Below, piece by piece: positions 50,799 through 61,777 of a stretch of 64,000 nucleotides of DNA; position 1 is the first letter of the stretch, and each line of letters starts with the position of its first letter. The position numbers were made by a program, and so were the translations under genes. The DNA comes from Flectonema sp. DT1601 (Eukaryota > Euglenozoa > Diplonemea > Diplonemida > Diplonemidae): the NCBI GenBank assembly GCA_964019425.1, contig OZ025807.1:616823-680822 (forward strand). Direction: 5' to 3'. Below the pieces are notes generated by a model. The model was not told the DNA's origin, did no database searches, and worked only from the letters and a program-made list of their open reading frames with translations.

Positions 50799-51197
50799 TG
50801 TCTCATGTTCTGAAGTAAGAATACATACGCTGGCTACTCGTTGATTTGAGACGGACGAGAATGGCTCAATAATTAAAAAAAAAAAAAAAAAGTTTTGGTA
50901 GTGTTGTCCGTTAGAGGTGTTTTCTTCTTGCCGTCTAGCTGATTAGTTCTTTTTTTGTTTGTTGTTGCCTATTACATTACCTTTCTGAGTACAGGTTGAT
51001 ATTACGGTTCTGCACGCTATTTTTTTTTTCTTTTTTTTCCCCCCTTTTCCATTCTTTTCTCTTCAAGCAAAGACTTTAGAAAATTATTATTTCTCTTCAG
51101 CAAGCGGAGGTTATATTACACAACTGGGACGACGCTTCGATTTAAAAAAAAAAAAATAAATAAATAAAAAATAAAATAAAGTGAAATAACCACTGCG
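50799..51197. other. intergenic
   Basis: T- and A-runs. A pyrimidine-rich acceptor TTTCTCTTCAG ends at 51100 and leaves a 97-base leader ending in an A-rich tract. No gene seen. Confidence 0.45.
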
Positions 51198-51866
51198 ATG
51201 TCACTAACACATAGATTTCAAAAGGGGTGTAGTATAATTGTTAGAAGAGGAATGAAACAATCGGGAGGAATAGACTCTCTTCGACTTACAGATAGCTGTA
51301 GTCAAATGTTTACACATGAGAAGGGGATGTTTGGGATCGTAACTCAAGGTGAAGTTACATTAACATCGAAAAGTAATCAATGGTCGCATAAACTTTGTCA
51401 AGGAATGTATTTTTCAATCAACGGAACAGATTGTCATATTGACGCATCTGATGCAAAAGTAACGACCGTGGAAACAGAATACAGTCTACAAAATATTGTT
51501 GGTGGTCCTGTTGAATCGAAAAGTCGTTTAAAATATCTCAACGGATCGACTACATCTGTGTTGATACCACCCATGATGAAGGGAATGCCTTCTTTACATT
51601 TATTGAATATTCCTCGCAGTATTAATCAAACAGTTCATACTCATCCTTCACATCGATATGTTGTAGTTGTAGATGGTTCACTGATAGCGCGTGTTGCTCA
51701 CAATTCTGATATTAAATTATCTCGAAACGATGTTCTATTCATACCAAAAGACACGCGTCATTCATTTCATACTCAGGATCTGTCTGCATCTCTAGTAACG
51801 TACCATCCAGAAAGTGATGGTCCTACGGACAAACAAAATCCAATGATTAATAAAACTGAGTTCTAG
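51198..51866 (+). CDS. two-domain cupin-like protein
   Basis: 222 residues forming two beta-barrel-like halves. The first (about 30-90) has GMFGIVTQGEVTL and LCQGMYFSINGTDCHI. The second (about 130-200) has VHTHPSHRYVVVVDGS and LSRNDVLFIPKDTRHSFHT, the standard cupin pattern 'H.H......v..G' and 'D.v.iP....H'. The His residues of the second half (HTH, RHSFH) can bind a metal; those of the first are mostly lost. The reaction is unknown, as cupins are very diverse. No signal peptide, so cytosolic. Confidence 0.7.
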   Translation: MSLTHRFQKGCSIIVRRGMKQSGGIDSLRLTDSCSQMFTHEKGMFGIVTQGEVTLTSKSNQWSHKLCQGMYFSINGTDCHIDASDAKVTTVETEYSLQNIVGGPVESKSRLKYLNGSTTSVLIPPMMKGMPSLHLLNIPRSINQTVHTHPSHRYVVVVDGSLIARVAHNSDIKLSRNDVLFIPKDTRHSFHTQDLSASLVTYHPESDGPTDKQNPMINKTEF

Positions 51867-52185
51867 TAGTTCATAATTTTCTTTTCTTTCTTTAATTGTA
51901 TTTGACGCCACGTTAGTAGGGATATCCTGCTGCGAAAAATTTGTTTTTCATGACAGGGTTTAAACACTTTGTTTATTATTTTTTTTTCCCCTTAACGTAT
52001 TGTAAGAGCATAGCTTTCTCAGTTTTTTTAAAGTCGGTTCGCAGTTTCAGTGAAACAAAACAAAAAATCGAATTCTTTTTTTTTTTTTTTTTTCCAAAGA
52101 GTGAAGTCTCTTTATAATAAAATAATAAAACAATATTATTACTTATTGCTTAACAGGTTTACAAGATTAGGGAGCGGAGGTTCCA
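51867..52185. other. intergenic with a shortened R2 repeat
   Basis: TGTAAGAGCATAGCTTT, TTTAAAGTCGGTTCGCAGTTT and GAAACAAAAC at about 52001-52065 match the ends of R2 (5585-5670 and 30151-30231). An acceptor TGCTTAACAG (ends 52156) precedes the next gene. Confidence 0.45.
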
Positions 52186-55100
52186 ATGACGTCTGTTGAG
52201 AACGCAGAGGTGGAGCTGCCACCGATACCTGAACTACCCGACATGACTATGATGTTTCCTCCCAAAGAACAAAAAGATTATTTATCTGAGGCATGTCGGA
52301 AATATTGGAATTTAGTATCGGAGGAGGATGGAAAAGTTACCGCCAACGGATACAAAGAACTCTTACAAAGCATAATAAAATTATCCCAAGATGGCGATGA
52401 ATCCACTGCTGCTGCCATCAGCTACAGAATATCAATAATAGAGTCGAATGATAATAATGAGATATCCTTCGACAGTATGAAGGAAAGACTTCACACAATT
52501 ATAAATACAATATTACCTCAATCTGATATTGGCAATACTGTAAAAAGATTGGACGCTCTGTATAATGAAATTACTGAAGAGGATTTAAATCCACCACCAG
52601 ACCATCAAGGACCCGCACTACTGCAGCTCAAAACAACAACGTCAGCTGATCGTAATCCGAGCTATGCGACGTTGCGAAATTTGTTGCCTCTTGTTCCGGG
52701 TGTTCAGGGAAAGCAAAAAAATAATTTCATCATCCTCGGGGATCCATGTACTGGTAAGACTAACTTAGGAAACATCATTGCTGACAAAACCAACGCGTTT
52801 CACTTGGATATTTATAGCTTGGTTGTGAGAGAGATTGAGAGTAAATCATCAGTTGGTGAAGACCTACTCAAACTAGTCACTGAATGTAAACAGATTCCTG
52901 TAAACCAACAAGCCAGTCTTATAAAATCAATTATTTATCCACCTGATGGCAGTCCTTCTGTTATTGATCAAAATGGTTTTATTTTTTCAGAATTTCCACC
53001 ACTGCCATCATCTGCTTACGGAGATGAACAGTTCAGCAACTGGATAAAGTGGTGCGGATTACCAACAAATGGACACGTCATATCAATCGTCTGTAGGGAC
53101 TCGTTAGATGCCTGCGATGAGTGGTGCGAATGCTACCGACAACGACAAAAAAGAATTCAGGAAGAAGCAGCAACTGAACAATCTTTAAGATATGAAGAAG
53201 CAACAGAGTTGGAATCTCTCATAAATAAGTTTAGACCAGCACCTTCAACAGAACCAGAACAGAATGATGAACCAGAAAATAAAACACCAGCAGACGATCC
53301 TCCTCCAGAAGCTGAACCTGAAGAGGAAGAAGACGAAGAAGTTATCTCTGCAAAAAGAAATAGACTTTCTGAAATTGAATCACGAAGACTGTCATACGAC
53401 ATACAAACATCAATACATAAAGGATGGGAAGCTTTCTTTGGATCTGATTGGGAGGGTGATACGCCATTCATATCACCGGCATCGCACTCTGACATCGCAC
53501 CTTTAACTCAAAGAGCAATTATGCAAGGGACCTTCATAGAGTTACCACATTACGAAAGTACTGTTAATCAGTACGAACTTCTACATAAATACATACTCCC
53601 TTCACCCACTGATATCGTACAGTGTCCTGTCGTGCCAGAACCAGAGGACTCAAATCTGGAAGATGCTGAAAAAGAATTCTTCGATTCATATCCTGGAGGA
53701 CAACCCTCCTTATCACCATTTCAAAAGACCTGCTGCGTAACTTATAAAAAACATCAGATTAATGTTACTGGATTGTACTACCACTTTGCTATTTATAGAG
53801 GACTCGGTTACTTCTTCACGAGTAAGGAAAACAAAGAGGCTTTCGTTAAGACTCCGGATTATTATTTAGAGGGAGGGGCGTTCTTGCAAAATAACATAAT
53901 CTTACTCGTAGCAAAGCATCCAGGAATTCTAGACCAACTTAACTGTTCTGAGGAGGAGTTGATAGAGTTTGCATCTCGTCAGATGATGTATTCGACGATT
54001 TCACTCGGAGATTACCAACAGAAGTGGTCAGACACATTAACTGATTATCGACAACTGATTGATGAAAGAGAAAAACTTCGAGAAGAGGTCCTCGAAAAAC
54101 TTCGAAACGAAGAAGAAGAGCGGAATCGAGAGAAGAAGAAAGCCGGGAAGAAAAAAGATCCAAAAAAAAAGAAGAAAAAAGACGAAGATGAACCACCTCC
54201 ACCACCAGAACCTGAAGCCGAACCTGAGCCGACAGAAGTTAAGGAACTTACTCCGCAAGAGAAGAAGGATTCAGAAGTAGAAATGGCAATTGTGAATAAT
54301 AAAAGGAATTTATCTCTTTTGATTCACTCGTTTGTAATGTCGAGTGACAGTGAGCTACAATACTTGAAAGACGAAAAGTTAATACCAAACACGATTCTAC
54401 TATTGGATATCCCTCCTCCACCAAAACCAGAAACAGATGAAGACGATCAAGACCAGAACTCACCCGATGAATCAGGTTCTCAACCAGAAGTATCGTCTCA
54501 GAATGCGGATGTTCCTGCAGGTCCGTTGTTGGATCCAAGTGACCCAGAGAAGTATCGAAAAGAGATTCAAAATTTCTTTGATAAATTAACATCTCCACCT
54601 GCTGAGGGATCTGAAGATCCAACACCCGACACCAAACCTCCTCCTGCTATTCACACGATTAATTGCAATAACATAACTGATCATGAAGACCTTATCACAT
54701 GTATCCTTCACACTATTGATCCATTTGTTCGGGGAGCTACTGCAGAAGATCCGACTGATGAAGAACCTGAAGCTGATGATGATGACAATACATCCACACA
54801 AGACAAGCGACTGATACCAGGACCTTCTGAGTTATCTCGGTATGGTCCAACAGGTCTTTATTGTCCGATCGCTCTTCGTAAAGAGAAGATGTTTATATTG
54901 GGAAATAAAAAGTTTGGAGGCGCCTCATACAGAGAAAAGAAATTCATCTTCTCAAACGAATCCGCGAAGACAACATTCCTAACCAGACCTTGGGAATACA
55001 GTAAAGTTGTTAGGGAGGAAGACTGGCCACCACCTGCACTTATGATCTTTGGTAACAGTTTTTGTCATGAAAAAGAAATATGTGAATCACTGAAGAATAA

Positions 55101-58100
55101 CTTTGGAATAATACCAATATCATTCAGCACTGATTCCTTAATGAGTTCAGTTGACCTCGTAAGCAGTACTGACCCTGATAATGTTTCAGTACAAGAAGCC
55201 TTAAAGATTAAACAAGATCTTATTGACTTCGAAACTAAACAACAAATTATGGCTAAATTAAAAGATTCTCAAGAAGGTGATGACCATGACGAACCTGAAC
55301 TTGATTCGTGGGAACCCGAAGAAGACGAAGCAAAAGAAGAACGAATTACAACCGCGCATTTAAAGTTTGTATTTCTTTTTGTTGTACCGTTCATTAGTAA
55401 TAGTATGTTTTGAAAAAATAATTAAATTACAGAATTCTTAAACTAGTCATCCAGTCAAAGCCATACTCCACCAACGGATATTTACTTACTGAAATGCCTA
55501 AAAAGGTTTGTCGTTTTTACTTATTGTCTTTTTTGTTGTTTTCTCGAAAAAAAAAAAAAAATTAAAAAATCAATAACATCCAGGAGGCATACCTCGACAT
55601 CATGACGACGTTAAATATCATTCCAGAAGCTGTCATCCAATCAAAGGTTGATAAGAATACGTTTCTCAGAAGAACGTTACCACCTGAGATGGAAAAGAGA
55701 AAAGCAACATATGAAAAGGAAGTGTCAGAACAGAAACAACGTGAACGTGAGAGAAAGATTTTAGAACAAGAAAAAGAGTTAAAGAGATGGCGTCAGAGAA
55801 ACATCGGAGGTATCGAAGATGATGATGAACCTGCTGAAGACGAAGAACCGATTGCAACCGTCAATGAAGAAGATATAACGGCTGAACTATCAACAAAGTA
55901 CGAAGAGGAAGTTGAGTCAGCAGAAACAATCTTTTCAAAAATATCTTCTCAGCAGATTCCAATATTCTCTGTCAACTGTTCTCCTAATCTCTCTGTTGTT
56001 CTCACTTCAGTCGCACTGAAATTAAAACGTCATCTGCCCTACAGATCTTCTTTATTAACTTCACCATACCTACTAACAAAGACTGATGCTGAACGTATGC
56101 TCAGACATGGGACTGCAATCTTATCACCATTTCGATTAAATGACCCTGTTATTGAATTCACGAAAGCAAATGGAGAGAGTGACGCGGTAAAGATAAAATC
56201 AATAAAGAGAAATCAAGCCTTAATGGGTCTTGAAGAACCTGATGACCTTCCACCTAAGAAACTCATCAATAAGACAGATGTGTCTAAAGAGCAAACCTCA
56301 GAAGATGATGATGATGATATCACTCACGCAGATCCATCAGCTGGTCTCACGCTTGAAGATGAAGAACTTGAGGAGTTAATTAAAGCAGATGAACAGCGAA
56401 AATCCTTAGAAGAGGCATCTCGATCACCTCGATACGTCTTTTTTGATGGTTTTATTTATTTTTTAAAAACTGATCACAACGTTATCCAATTTCTAGAAAA
56501 TCCAAAAAAGATTGCCAAACACACACCCAGTCCCAGAGATGGCATCTGCCTAGAACCCCAACGAGGATGCAAACTAACCATCAATTACACTGTACCAAAC
56601 GTAGTCGCAGTTATTGGGGAGCCAGATGAAGGAGAAGGTAGGACATTAGCTGAGCAGGTTGCGTACAACTTAAATGTGATTCACATAGATAAACAAAAAC
56701 TAATAAAAAGTATAATAAAATCTAATACTGTTCTGGCTAGTCATGTCAGAAAGTTAGTTGTTCAGGAAAGTGAAATAAGTACGAAAATATTTTCTAAAAT
56801 GATTTCGATGAGGCTTTCAATGTCTGACGTTCAGGTTAGCGGTTGCGTTCTTGACGGGATTCCCGATTGTATTTCTCTTGCTGAGAGTCTTTGTTCAGGT
56901 GTATTCAATACTGTGCCTATTCAACACGTTATCGTCCGTGGCGATACTCAATTCGCTGCCAGATGGCAAAGTCTCGAGGAATTGTTCAATAAACACTTCT
57001 ACGACAATATTCTCAATCTACAACAGAAGAATACTGCAGGTCTGTTTTTTATTATTATTATTATTACTATTACTCTGTTCTTATTAATCAATCAAATAAC
57101 TAAAATAGAAACACCGACACCTTTGGCAGAATTAATTACTACTTTACGAGCAGTTGAGAAGTCGATTACTGCTCGTAAAGAGTTAACGTACAGGAGATTT
57201 ACAGGTCAGGCTGCAGACCTTCGTAACACATCAATACGTGAATCGAGTATTAAAGAAAGACTTTATAAATATAAAAATTACTGTGCGGCGGAATGGATTG
57301 ATAATAAACAACTTGTTGACTGTACGGCTCCAGGCATAGAAATATGCAAAGCTGAGTATGGTGAGGATACTTACTGTTTTAGTAGTCCTGATAAGCTTCA
57401 AGTGTTTTTGAATAACCCATCGAAGTATAGAGATGATTCTGGACTGTACGATCTTCCGACTCACCTACCGACACTCCTCCCACTGGAGAATGCTGAGGAC
57501 ATTCCACATGAACCAACAGCGGATTGGAAATTTCCGGGAAAAACATCCTGGGAGTACAACGGTTTCTGTCCTGTTGAGTTATTCAGAACCCGTGACGACA
57601 GAGGACTGAAGGGTGAAAAACAAGCTGTTGCAGTTTTCGGAAGCAATGAGTACGCCGTTTCATATCAGGATAAGAACTACAGAATGTCAAGTAATGAGGC
57701 TAGAGATCAGTTTATAAAACAACCTTGGATTTATATTGAAGGATCGGCTTTACCAAAAAAACTTCCGGTCCTTAAAGATCTCCTTTCCCCAGGAGGAGAC
57801 GTATCTACTGAAGGGTACATCAGAGAAACATTATACGAAGCCGTGGTTAAAGCCATGCTAGCAACTGCAAAAGCCAGACCTGGTTTCCCTGGGTGTTCAC
57901 TACAGTCTTCAGGACTTAGGTATTTAGCCATCTATTTACGAGCAAACAATCCAACAAATACTCAACTAAAAGATAAAATTTATAAGAAGAACCTTGCTGA
58001 CTATACTGAAGCTTGCTCTTTAGCTGATTTTTTTTTATCAGCTGAGGCACAGACTGCAGATAAAGAGTTGATTGGTTCAAAAACAAAACTTTGGCATGAT

Positions 58101-58157
58101 ATTAAAAATAAAACTATTGATCCATCAAAGTACGAGAAATTAAATATAGGAGAATAG
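52186..58157 (+). CDS. AK9: adenylate kinase 9-like multi-domain nucleotide kinase
   Basis: Exons 52186-55364, 55433-55505, 55584-57039 and 57109-58157 give 1918 residues, near the ~1900 of animal AK9, a ciliary nucleoside (mono/di)phosphate kinase. The first P-loop is ILGDPCTGKTN (about 183-193). Later kinase-like modules have degenerate P-loops (IFGNSFCHEKE and VIGEPDEGEGRT). Between them lie about five YHS-like modules, such as GLYCPIALRKEKMFI and NGFCPVELF. Exon 2 restores the stretch GYLLTEMPKK then EAYLDIMTTLNIIP, the kinase segment following the NMP site. Lys/Glu/Pro-rich linkers are long. Without the splices this looks like two separate genes; the exon 1-2-3 joins show it is one. The first acceptor ends at 52156. 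Confidence 0.85.
55365..55432 (+). other. cis-spliced intron, 68 bp (AK9-like)
   Basis: GTTTGTATT to AATTACAG. Joins TTAHL to KILKLVIQSKP across a split Lys codon. Retention would shift the frame. Confidence 0.85.
55506..55583 (+). other. cis-spliced intron, 78 bp (AK9-like)
   Basis: GTTTGTCG to AACATCCAG. Joins TEMPKK to EAYLDIMTTL in phase 0. An internal stop occurs if retained. Confidence 0.85.
57040..57108 (+). other. cis-spliced intron, 69 bp, in-frame without stop (AK9-like)
   Basis: GTCTGTTTT to AAAATAG. It would encode an odd Ile/Leu-rich stretch (GLFFIIIIITITLFLL) in a soluble enzyme. Removing it joins QQKNTA to ETPTPLAEL. Its length is a multiple of three and it has no in-frame stop. 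Confidence 0.75.
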
Positions 58158-58590
58158 TTAGGTCACTGTGTTCGTTTTTGTTGTTGTGTTCGTAGGTCCA
58201 GTTACATACATGTGAATATTTCTTCCTACCCGATCCCCTATAAGGAATTACTTTTCCTTTAATTTTAACTCGTAACCTGTTAGAACACTTTGTGTTAATC
58301 TGGTTGCGAAAAAACTGTGTAGTTTTATTGTGTTCAACCTTGTGAAAATCAACCTTTTCTCCCCCCAAAGAAGGTGATGGGCTATTCCTTATTGTGGAGG
58401 GATACCAGTGTATACCTACACTAACATTATCTTTAGTCACCGTATCTCAGAACTAATGTTAAATTATCGCTATGTTGTTTATGATACAATTTGTATTTTA
58501 CGATCGAACAGTTAACCCCTAGAATGATAAACTATCACGTGAGAGAACGTTTTTTTTACCTTTATCTTAACACAGAATACAAGCTTTAAG
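58158..58590. other. intergenic with one R4 unit
   Basis: Holds the distant R4 unit (58431-58520) and a CCCCCCAAAG box near 58361. The acceptor TTATCTTAACACAG ends at 58575, leaving 15 bases before the next ATG. Confidence 0.5.
58431..58520 (+). repeat. R4 repeat unit, distant copy
   Basis: TTTAGTCACCGTAT, AACTAATGTTAAATTATCGC, TATGTTGTTTATGATACAA, TTGTATTTTACG, ATCGAACAGTTAACCCC. This matches the units at 31741-32180. Confidence 0.65.
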
Positions 58591-59496
58591 ATGAAGGCTA
58601 TGCTCTTATTGGGACTCGTTGCCGGGTCCACTGCCCGTTCAATGATTGGGGGGTTGATTCCAACACCTGCTGACTTTAAATACGTCGTTAAGACTCCAGA
58701 ACCACACACCTACCTCAAGGCTTCAGACATTCCTAAGAGTTGGGATTGGAGAAACGCCAGCATTGATGGAATGGCTGCAAGAAACTGGGTGACTAAATCC
58801 ATCAACCAGCACATCCCACAGTACTGTGGTAGTTGTTGGGCTATGGGATCTACTTCTGCTTTAGCTGACAGAATTAGAATTAAGAGAAAGGGTGCCTGGC
58901 CAGATGTTGAATTATCTTCTCAAACAATTGTCTACTGCTGCTCAAATGGATGTGATGGAGGATTTGCTGCATCCGTCTACAAGTACGGACACGACAACGG
59001 AATCCCATCCGACACCTGTCAGAACTACGTTGCTTTAGGAGATGGTAAGTCTTGCACTGCTGAACATATCTGTGAGAACTGTGCACCAGGAAAGGGATGC
59101 AACCCAGTTTCTAACTTCACAAAGTTCCACGTTGATGAATATGGTTCCATGGGAGGAGAACAAGCGATGGTTTCAGAGATCTTCAGCAGAGGTCCAATCG
59201 CATGCTCACTTGACGCTGGTCCAATTGAGAAGTGGGGACTTGATGTTTGGGGAACTCCAGCTGCTAAGTCAGTGTTTGTTGACACAACTGGTGCCCACAC
59301 CCACGATCACGAAATCTCAGTTGTTGGATTTGGAGAAACCTCATCTGGTCAAAAGTACTGGGTCATCCGTAACAGTTGGGGAACCTACTGGGCTGATGAC
59401 GGTTTCTTCCTTCTCGAGAGAGGTACCAACCAACTCGGAATTGAGGACCCAGGAACTTGTGACTGGGCTACTCCAATCATCCCTGCGGGTTACTAA
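58591..59496 (+). CDS. cathepsin X/Z-like cysteine protease
   Basis: 301 residues. Signal peptide (MKAMLLLGLVAGSTA), then a short pro-region and a papain-family mature domain. The active-site Cys is in QYCGSCWA (C82), the His in DHEISVVGFG, and the Asn in IRNSWGTYW, so the triad is complete. The HIPQ mini-loop just before the active site (74-77) and the very short pro-region point to cathepsin X/Z, a carboxypeptidase, rather than cathepsin B or L. It should act in lysosome-like vacuoles or be secreted. Third positions are clearly C/G-rich compared with the neighbours, which suggests high expression, as in the array. Confidence 0.9.
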   Translation: MKAMLLLGLVAGSTARSMIGGLIPTPADFKYVVKTPEPHTYLKASDIPKSWDWRNASIDGMAARNWVTKSINQHIPQYCGSCWAMGSTSALADRIRIKRKGAWPDVELSSQTIVYCCSNGCDGGFAASVYKYGHDNGIPSDTCQNYVALGDGKSCTAEHICENCAPGKGCNPVSNFTKFHVDEYGSMGGEQAMVSEIFSRGPIACSLDAGPIEKWGLDVWGTPAAKSVFVDTTGAHTHDHEISVVGFGETSSGQKYWVIRNSWGTYWADDGFFLLERGTNQLGIEDPGTCDWATPIIPAGY

Positions 59497-59876
59497 ACCC
59501 CTTTTGTTCTAATTAATTCCCTGCATTGATCCCCGTTGTTTTATTTTAAGGAGGAGTTTTTATTTTATTTTATTTTATTTATTATTTTTTTTTTCTCTTG
59601 ATAAGCTGTACACTATTGTAGGTAGCGTTGGTACCCATCCCTACCTTACAATAGATATGCAAGCTTTCTTTTGTCTCTTTACGTGTGTCTCGTTGAAATT
59701 CTTGTTGATTTCGTTTTTATTTTTCTTTTTATAAAATCGGACGAACCCAAACCAATTCCTGAAACGTGTTGCGTTCATGCGTTTATTTTTCGTGTTTTTA
59801 TTTTTTTCCTTTGGATATTATTATTATTATTATTATTTATTCAAAAAGTTCTTTTATAAAAAGAAAAAAAAAAAAC
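59497..59876. other. intergenic, AT-rich
   Basis: Repeated TATTTTATTT near 59558-59580, then T-rich sequence and an ATT repeat near 59816-59838. The A-rich leader of the next gene follows. No clear acceptor picked. Confidence 0.4.
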
Positions 59877-61363
59877 ATGACTACCGAACTAGATTTCAAC
59901 AAGCAATTATTACCAACAAACAACACCTTAATTGATACTCGTAATTTAGACAAGGGCGGTATCTACCGATTAGTAGAGATAGAAGACGTTGATTACAATA
60001 AAATTGATGAACACACAGCGATAATAATAAAAGGAATATCAGTGTATGGTGAAATGAGTACGAAGGGTTATGGATTGGTGTTTGGGAAAACATACAGTCC
60101 TCCTTTAGCAAAGGGTTCGGTGTTGAATGCTATTCAAAAACTACCTCCGTTATGGTGGAGTGGTCTTGCAAGTAGAGAACTTCTATTGCAATCAGCTGAG
60201 AGTCAGAATAAATTATATGAATTTAAATGTAATAAATCAGATGTTGATATACCAAATAAAATACCAAATGATATCGGGCCTCGAAGAGTAGTCGGATGGA
60301 GATCAGAAATTATCGAACCAAAAACTCGAATAATTGAATCTTCGGATGGTCCTCAACCATGTTGGAAGAACAACATTCAAGGAACTCCTCTCAACTTTAT
60401 TGAAATTGAAATTAGATGGAGCGGACTATCACCTCTTCTGAGTGTCAGTTGTATTGTACTCGGTATGCATGATGTTTTCTTGTATTCTAATAACTATTAT
60501 AATATAAATAAATAAAACCTACAACAGGTGGTGAAGGTGAAGTCCACGATGAGCTTCTCGGAATTGTTTGCAAACACAACAGATGGTGGCTATCTGAAAG
60601 TAGATACGCTGTTATCATGCACGCTCTGAGCGTTTTTGATTGTACTGGAGGATACAACACCATCACTGTTCACCTATCAGAGTTACCACCTTCAGCTAAA
60701 CAGTTGTATTTCGTTGTTAATGGTGACTTCCGTAAAACTGATTATATGACTTGCATCTTATCAAGCAGAGAATCGATTCAATCATCTGTTATTAAACAAC
60801 AATACGCTGCAGTACTACAGGATGTTCCAAAGTGTTCTGCAAGAGGTGTCATTGTATCAAAACTACAAAGAACTACCAGTAGATGGAATTACTCCATCGT
60901 AGAAGAAATGAGTTGTGACGCTCAACTCCCAGATGCGTTGCTTCCACTTATATATTCAAATATGCTTCAGAGACCTTCAACAAGAAAAAGCACTATAACA
61001 GAAAAAGTAAAAGGCATCTCGGTAGAAAAGATGACGGAAGTTTTACAGAGCGATATCGCTCCCTCTGTTTGCAAGTTGTTTAATAAATATGACACTGACA
61101 GGTCTGGAACACTTTCAGTGTCAGAATTCATTTTACTGCTTGAAGACCTTCATTGGGACTCAGGTACGAATCCACCTCCGACTGAAGTTCTCAAGCGAAT
61201 GGTCGACTCTTTGCTGCGTTCTGCTGATCTGCAAACTACTCGTCTGTCTCTTCAGCAATTTGCTGAAGTTTTAAAAAAATCATCCATCCACGATACGATC
61301 ATTCAAAAGGTAAAACTTCGGAAAGCAAATAAAAACCAACTTCCGGATAATCTAATCCCCTGA
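59877..61363 (+). CDS. TerD-like domain protein with C-terminal EF-hand
   Basis: Exons 59877-60462 and 60528-61363 give 473 residues. The C-terminal part of the TerD-like region has LSVSCIVLGGEGEV, HLSELPPSAKQLYFVVNGD and VIVSKLQRTTSRWNYSIVEE. These match the TerD pattern of 'vdL..lP..v..i.fvv' then 'g.l.R....W.f'. TerD proteins bind calcium and are tied to stress responses in bacteria. The N-terminal ~180 residues are probably another beta-sandwich half. An EF-hand follows, with loop DTDRSGTLSVSE at about 383-394, and a second degenerate hand is likely. The intron makes this look like two genes if missed. An A-rich leader ends at the ATG. Confidence 0.65.
60463..60527 (+). other. cis-spliced intron, 65 bp (TerD-like gene)
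   Basis: GTATGCATG to TACAACAG. Joins SCIVL to GGEGEVHDELL across a split Gly codon. It is the shortest intron seen in the window; retention gives an early stop. Confidence 0.82.
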
Positions 61364-61777
61364 AGCGATTGAATTCCACAAACAACTTTTGTTTTCGTCG
61401 TTCGTTTTAATCTGACAATAACTATTCACTTACACCCATAGAGGAAAGCTTGATGCTATAGATATGTAGCTGAAAAAGCTTTTTTTTTTTTAAAAATTTA
61501 AATCCGATATTTACAGTCAACTATCTCATAAATTACTAAAATATTTTATATAAGTCAAACTATGTGCGCCGATCCCCTATTTTATAATAGTTTTATCAGT
61601 TTTTAATAAAATATGGATATTATGTTTTGTGAGATAACGATGGGACTCATGCAACACAAAAGACAAGTTAATTAAGAAACGAAATTCTCGTTGTAGCAGC
61701 ATACCCAAAAAAAAAAACTATAACGTAGTGATAGTGTTAAATGATAATTTCTTTAAAACAGGGTGGTTGTGTAAAGG
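61364..61777. other. intergenic
   Basis: AT-rich with short A- and T-runs. The acceptor TTTCTTTAAAACAG ends at 61761, 16 bases before the next ATG. Confidence 0.45.

Noticed and set aside
55602-58157. Second half of the AK9-like gene as a separate gene starting at ATG 55602
   Set aside because: Two good introns and a short exon (55433-55505) connect it in frame to the first half, restoring a kinase segment and the expected family length.
52186-58157. CRISPR arrays, bacterial operons, riboswitches or ribosome binding sites anywhere in the window
   Set aside because: The cis-introns, eukaryotic gene families and acceptor-like leaders show nuclear eukaryotic DNA. No regularly spaced short repeats of that kind are present.
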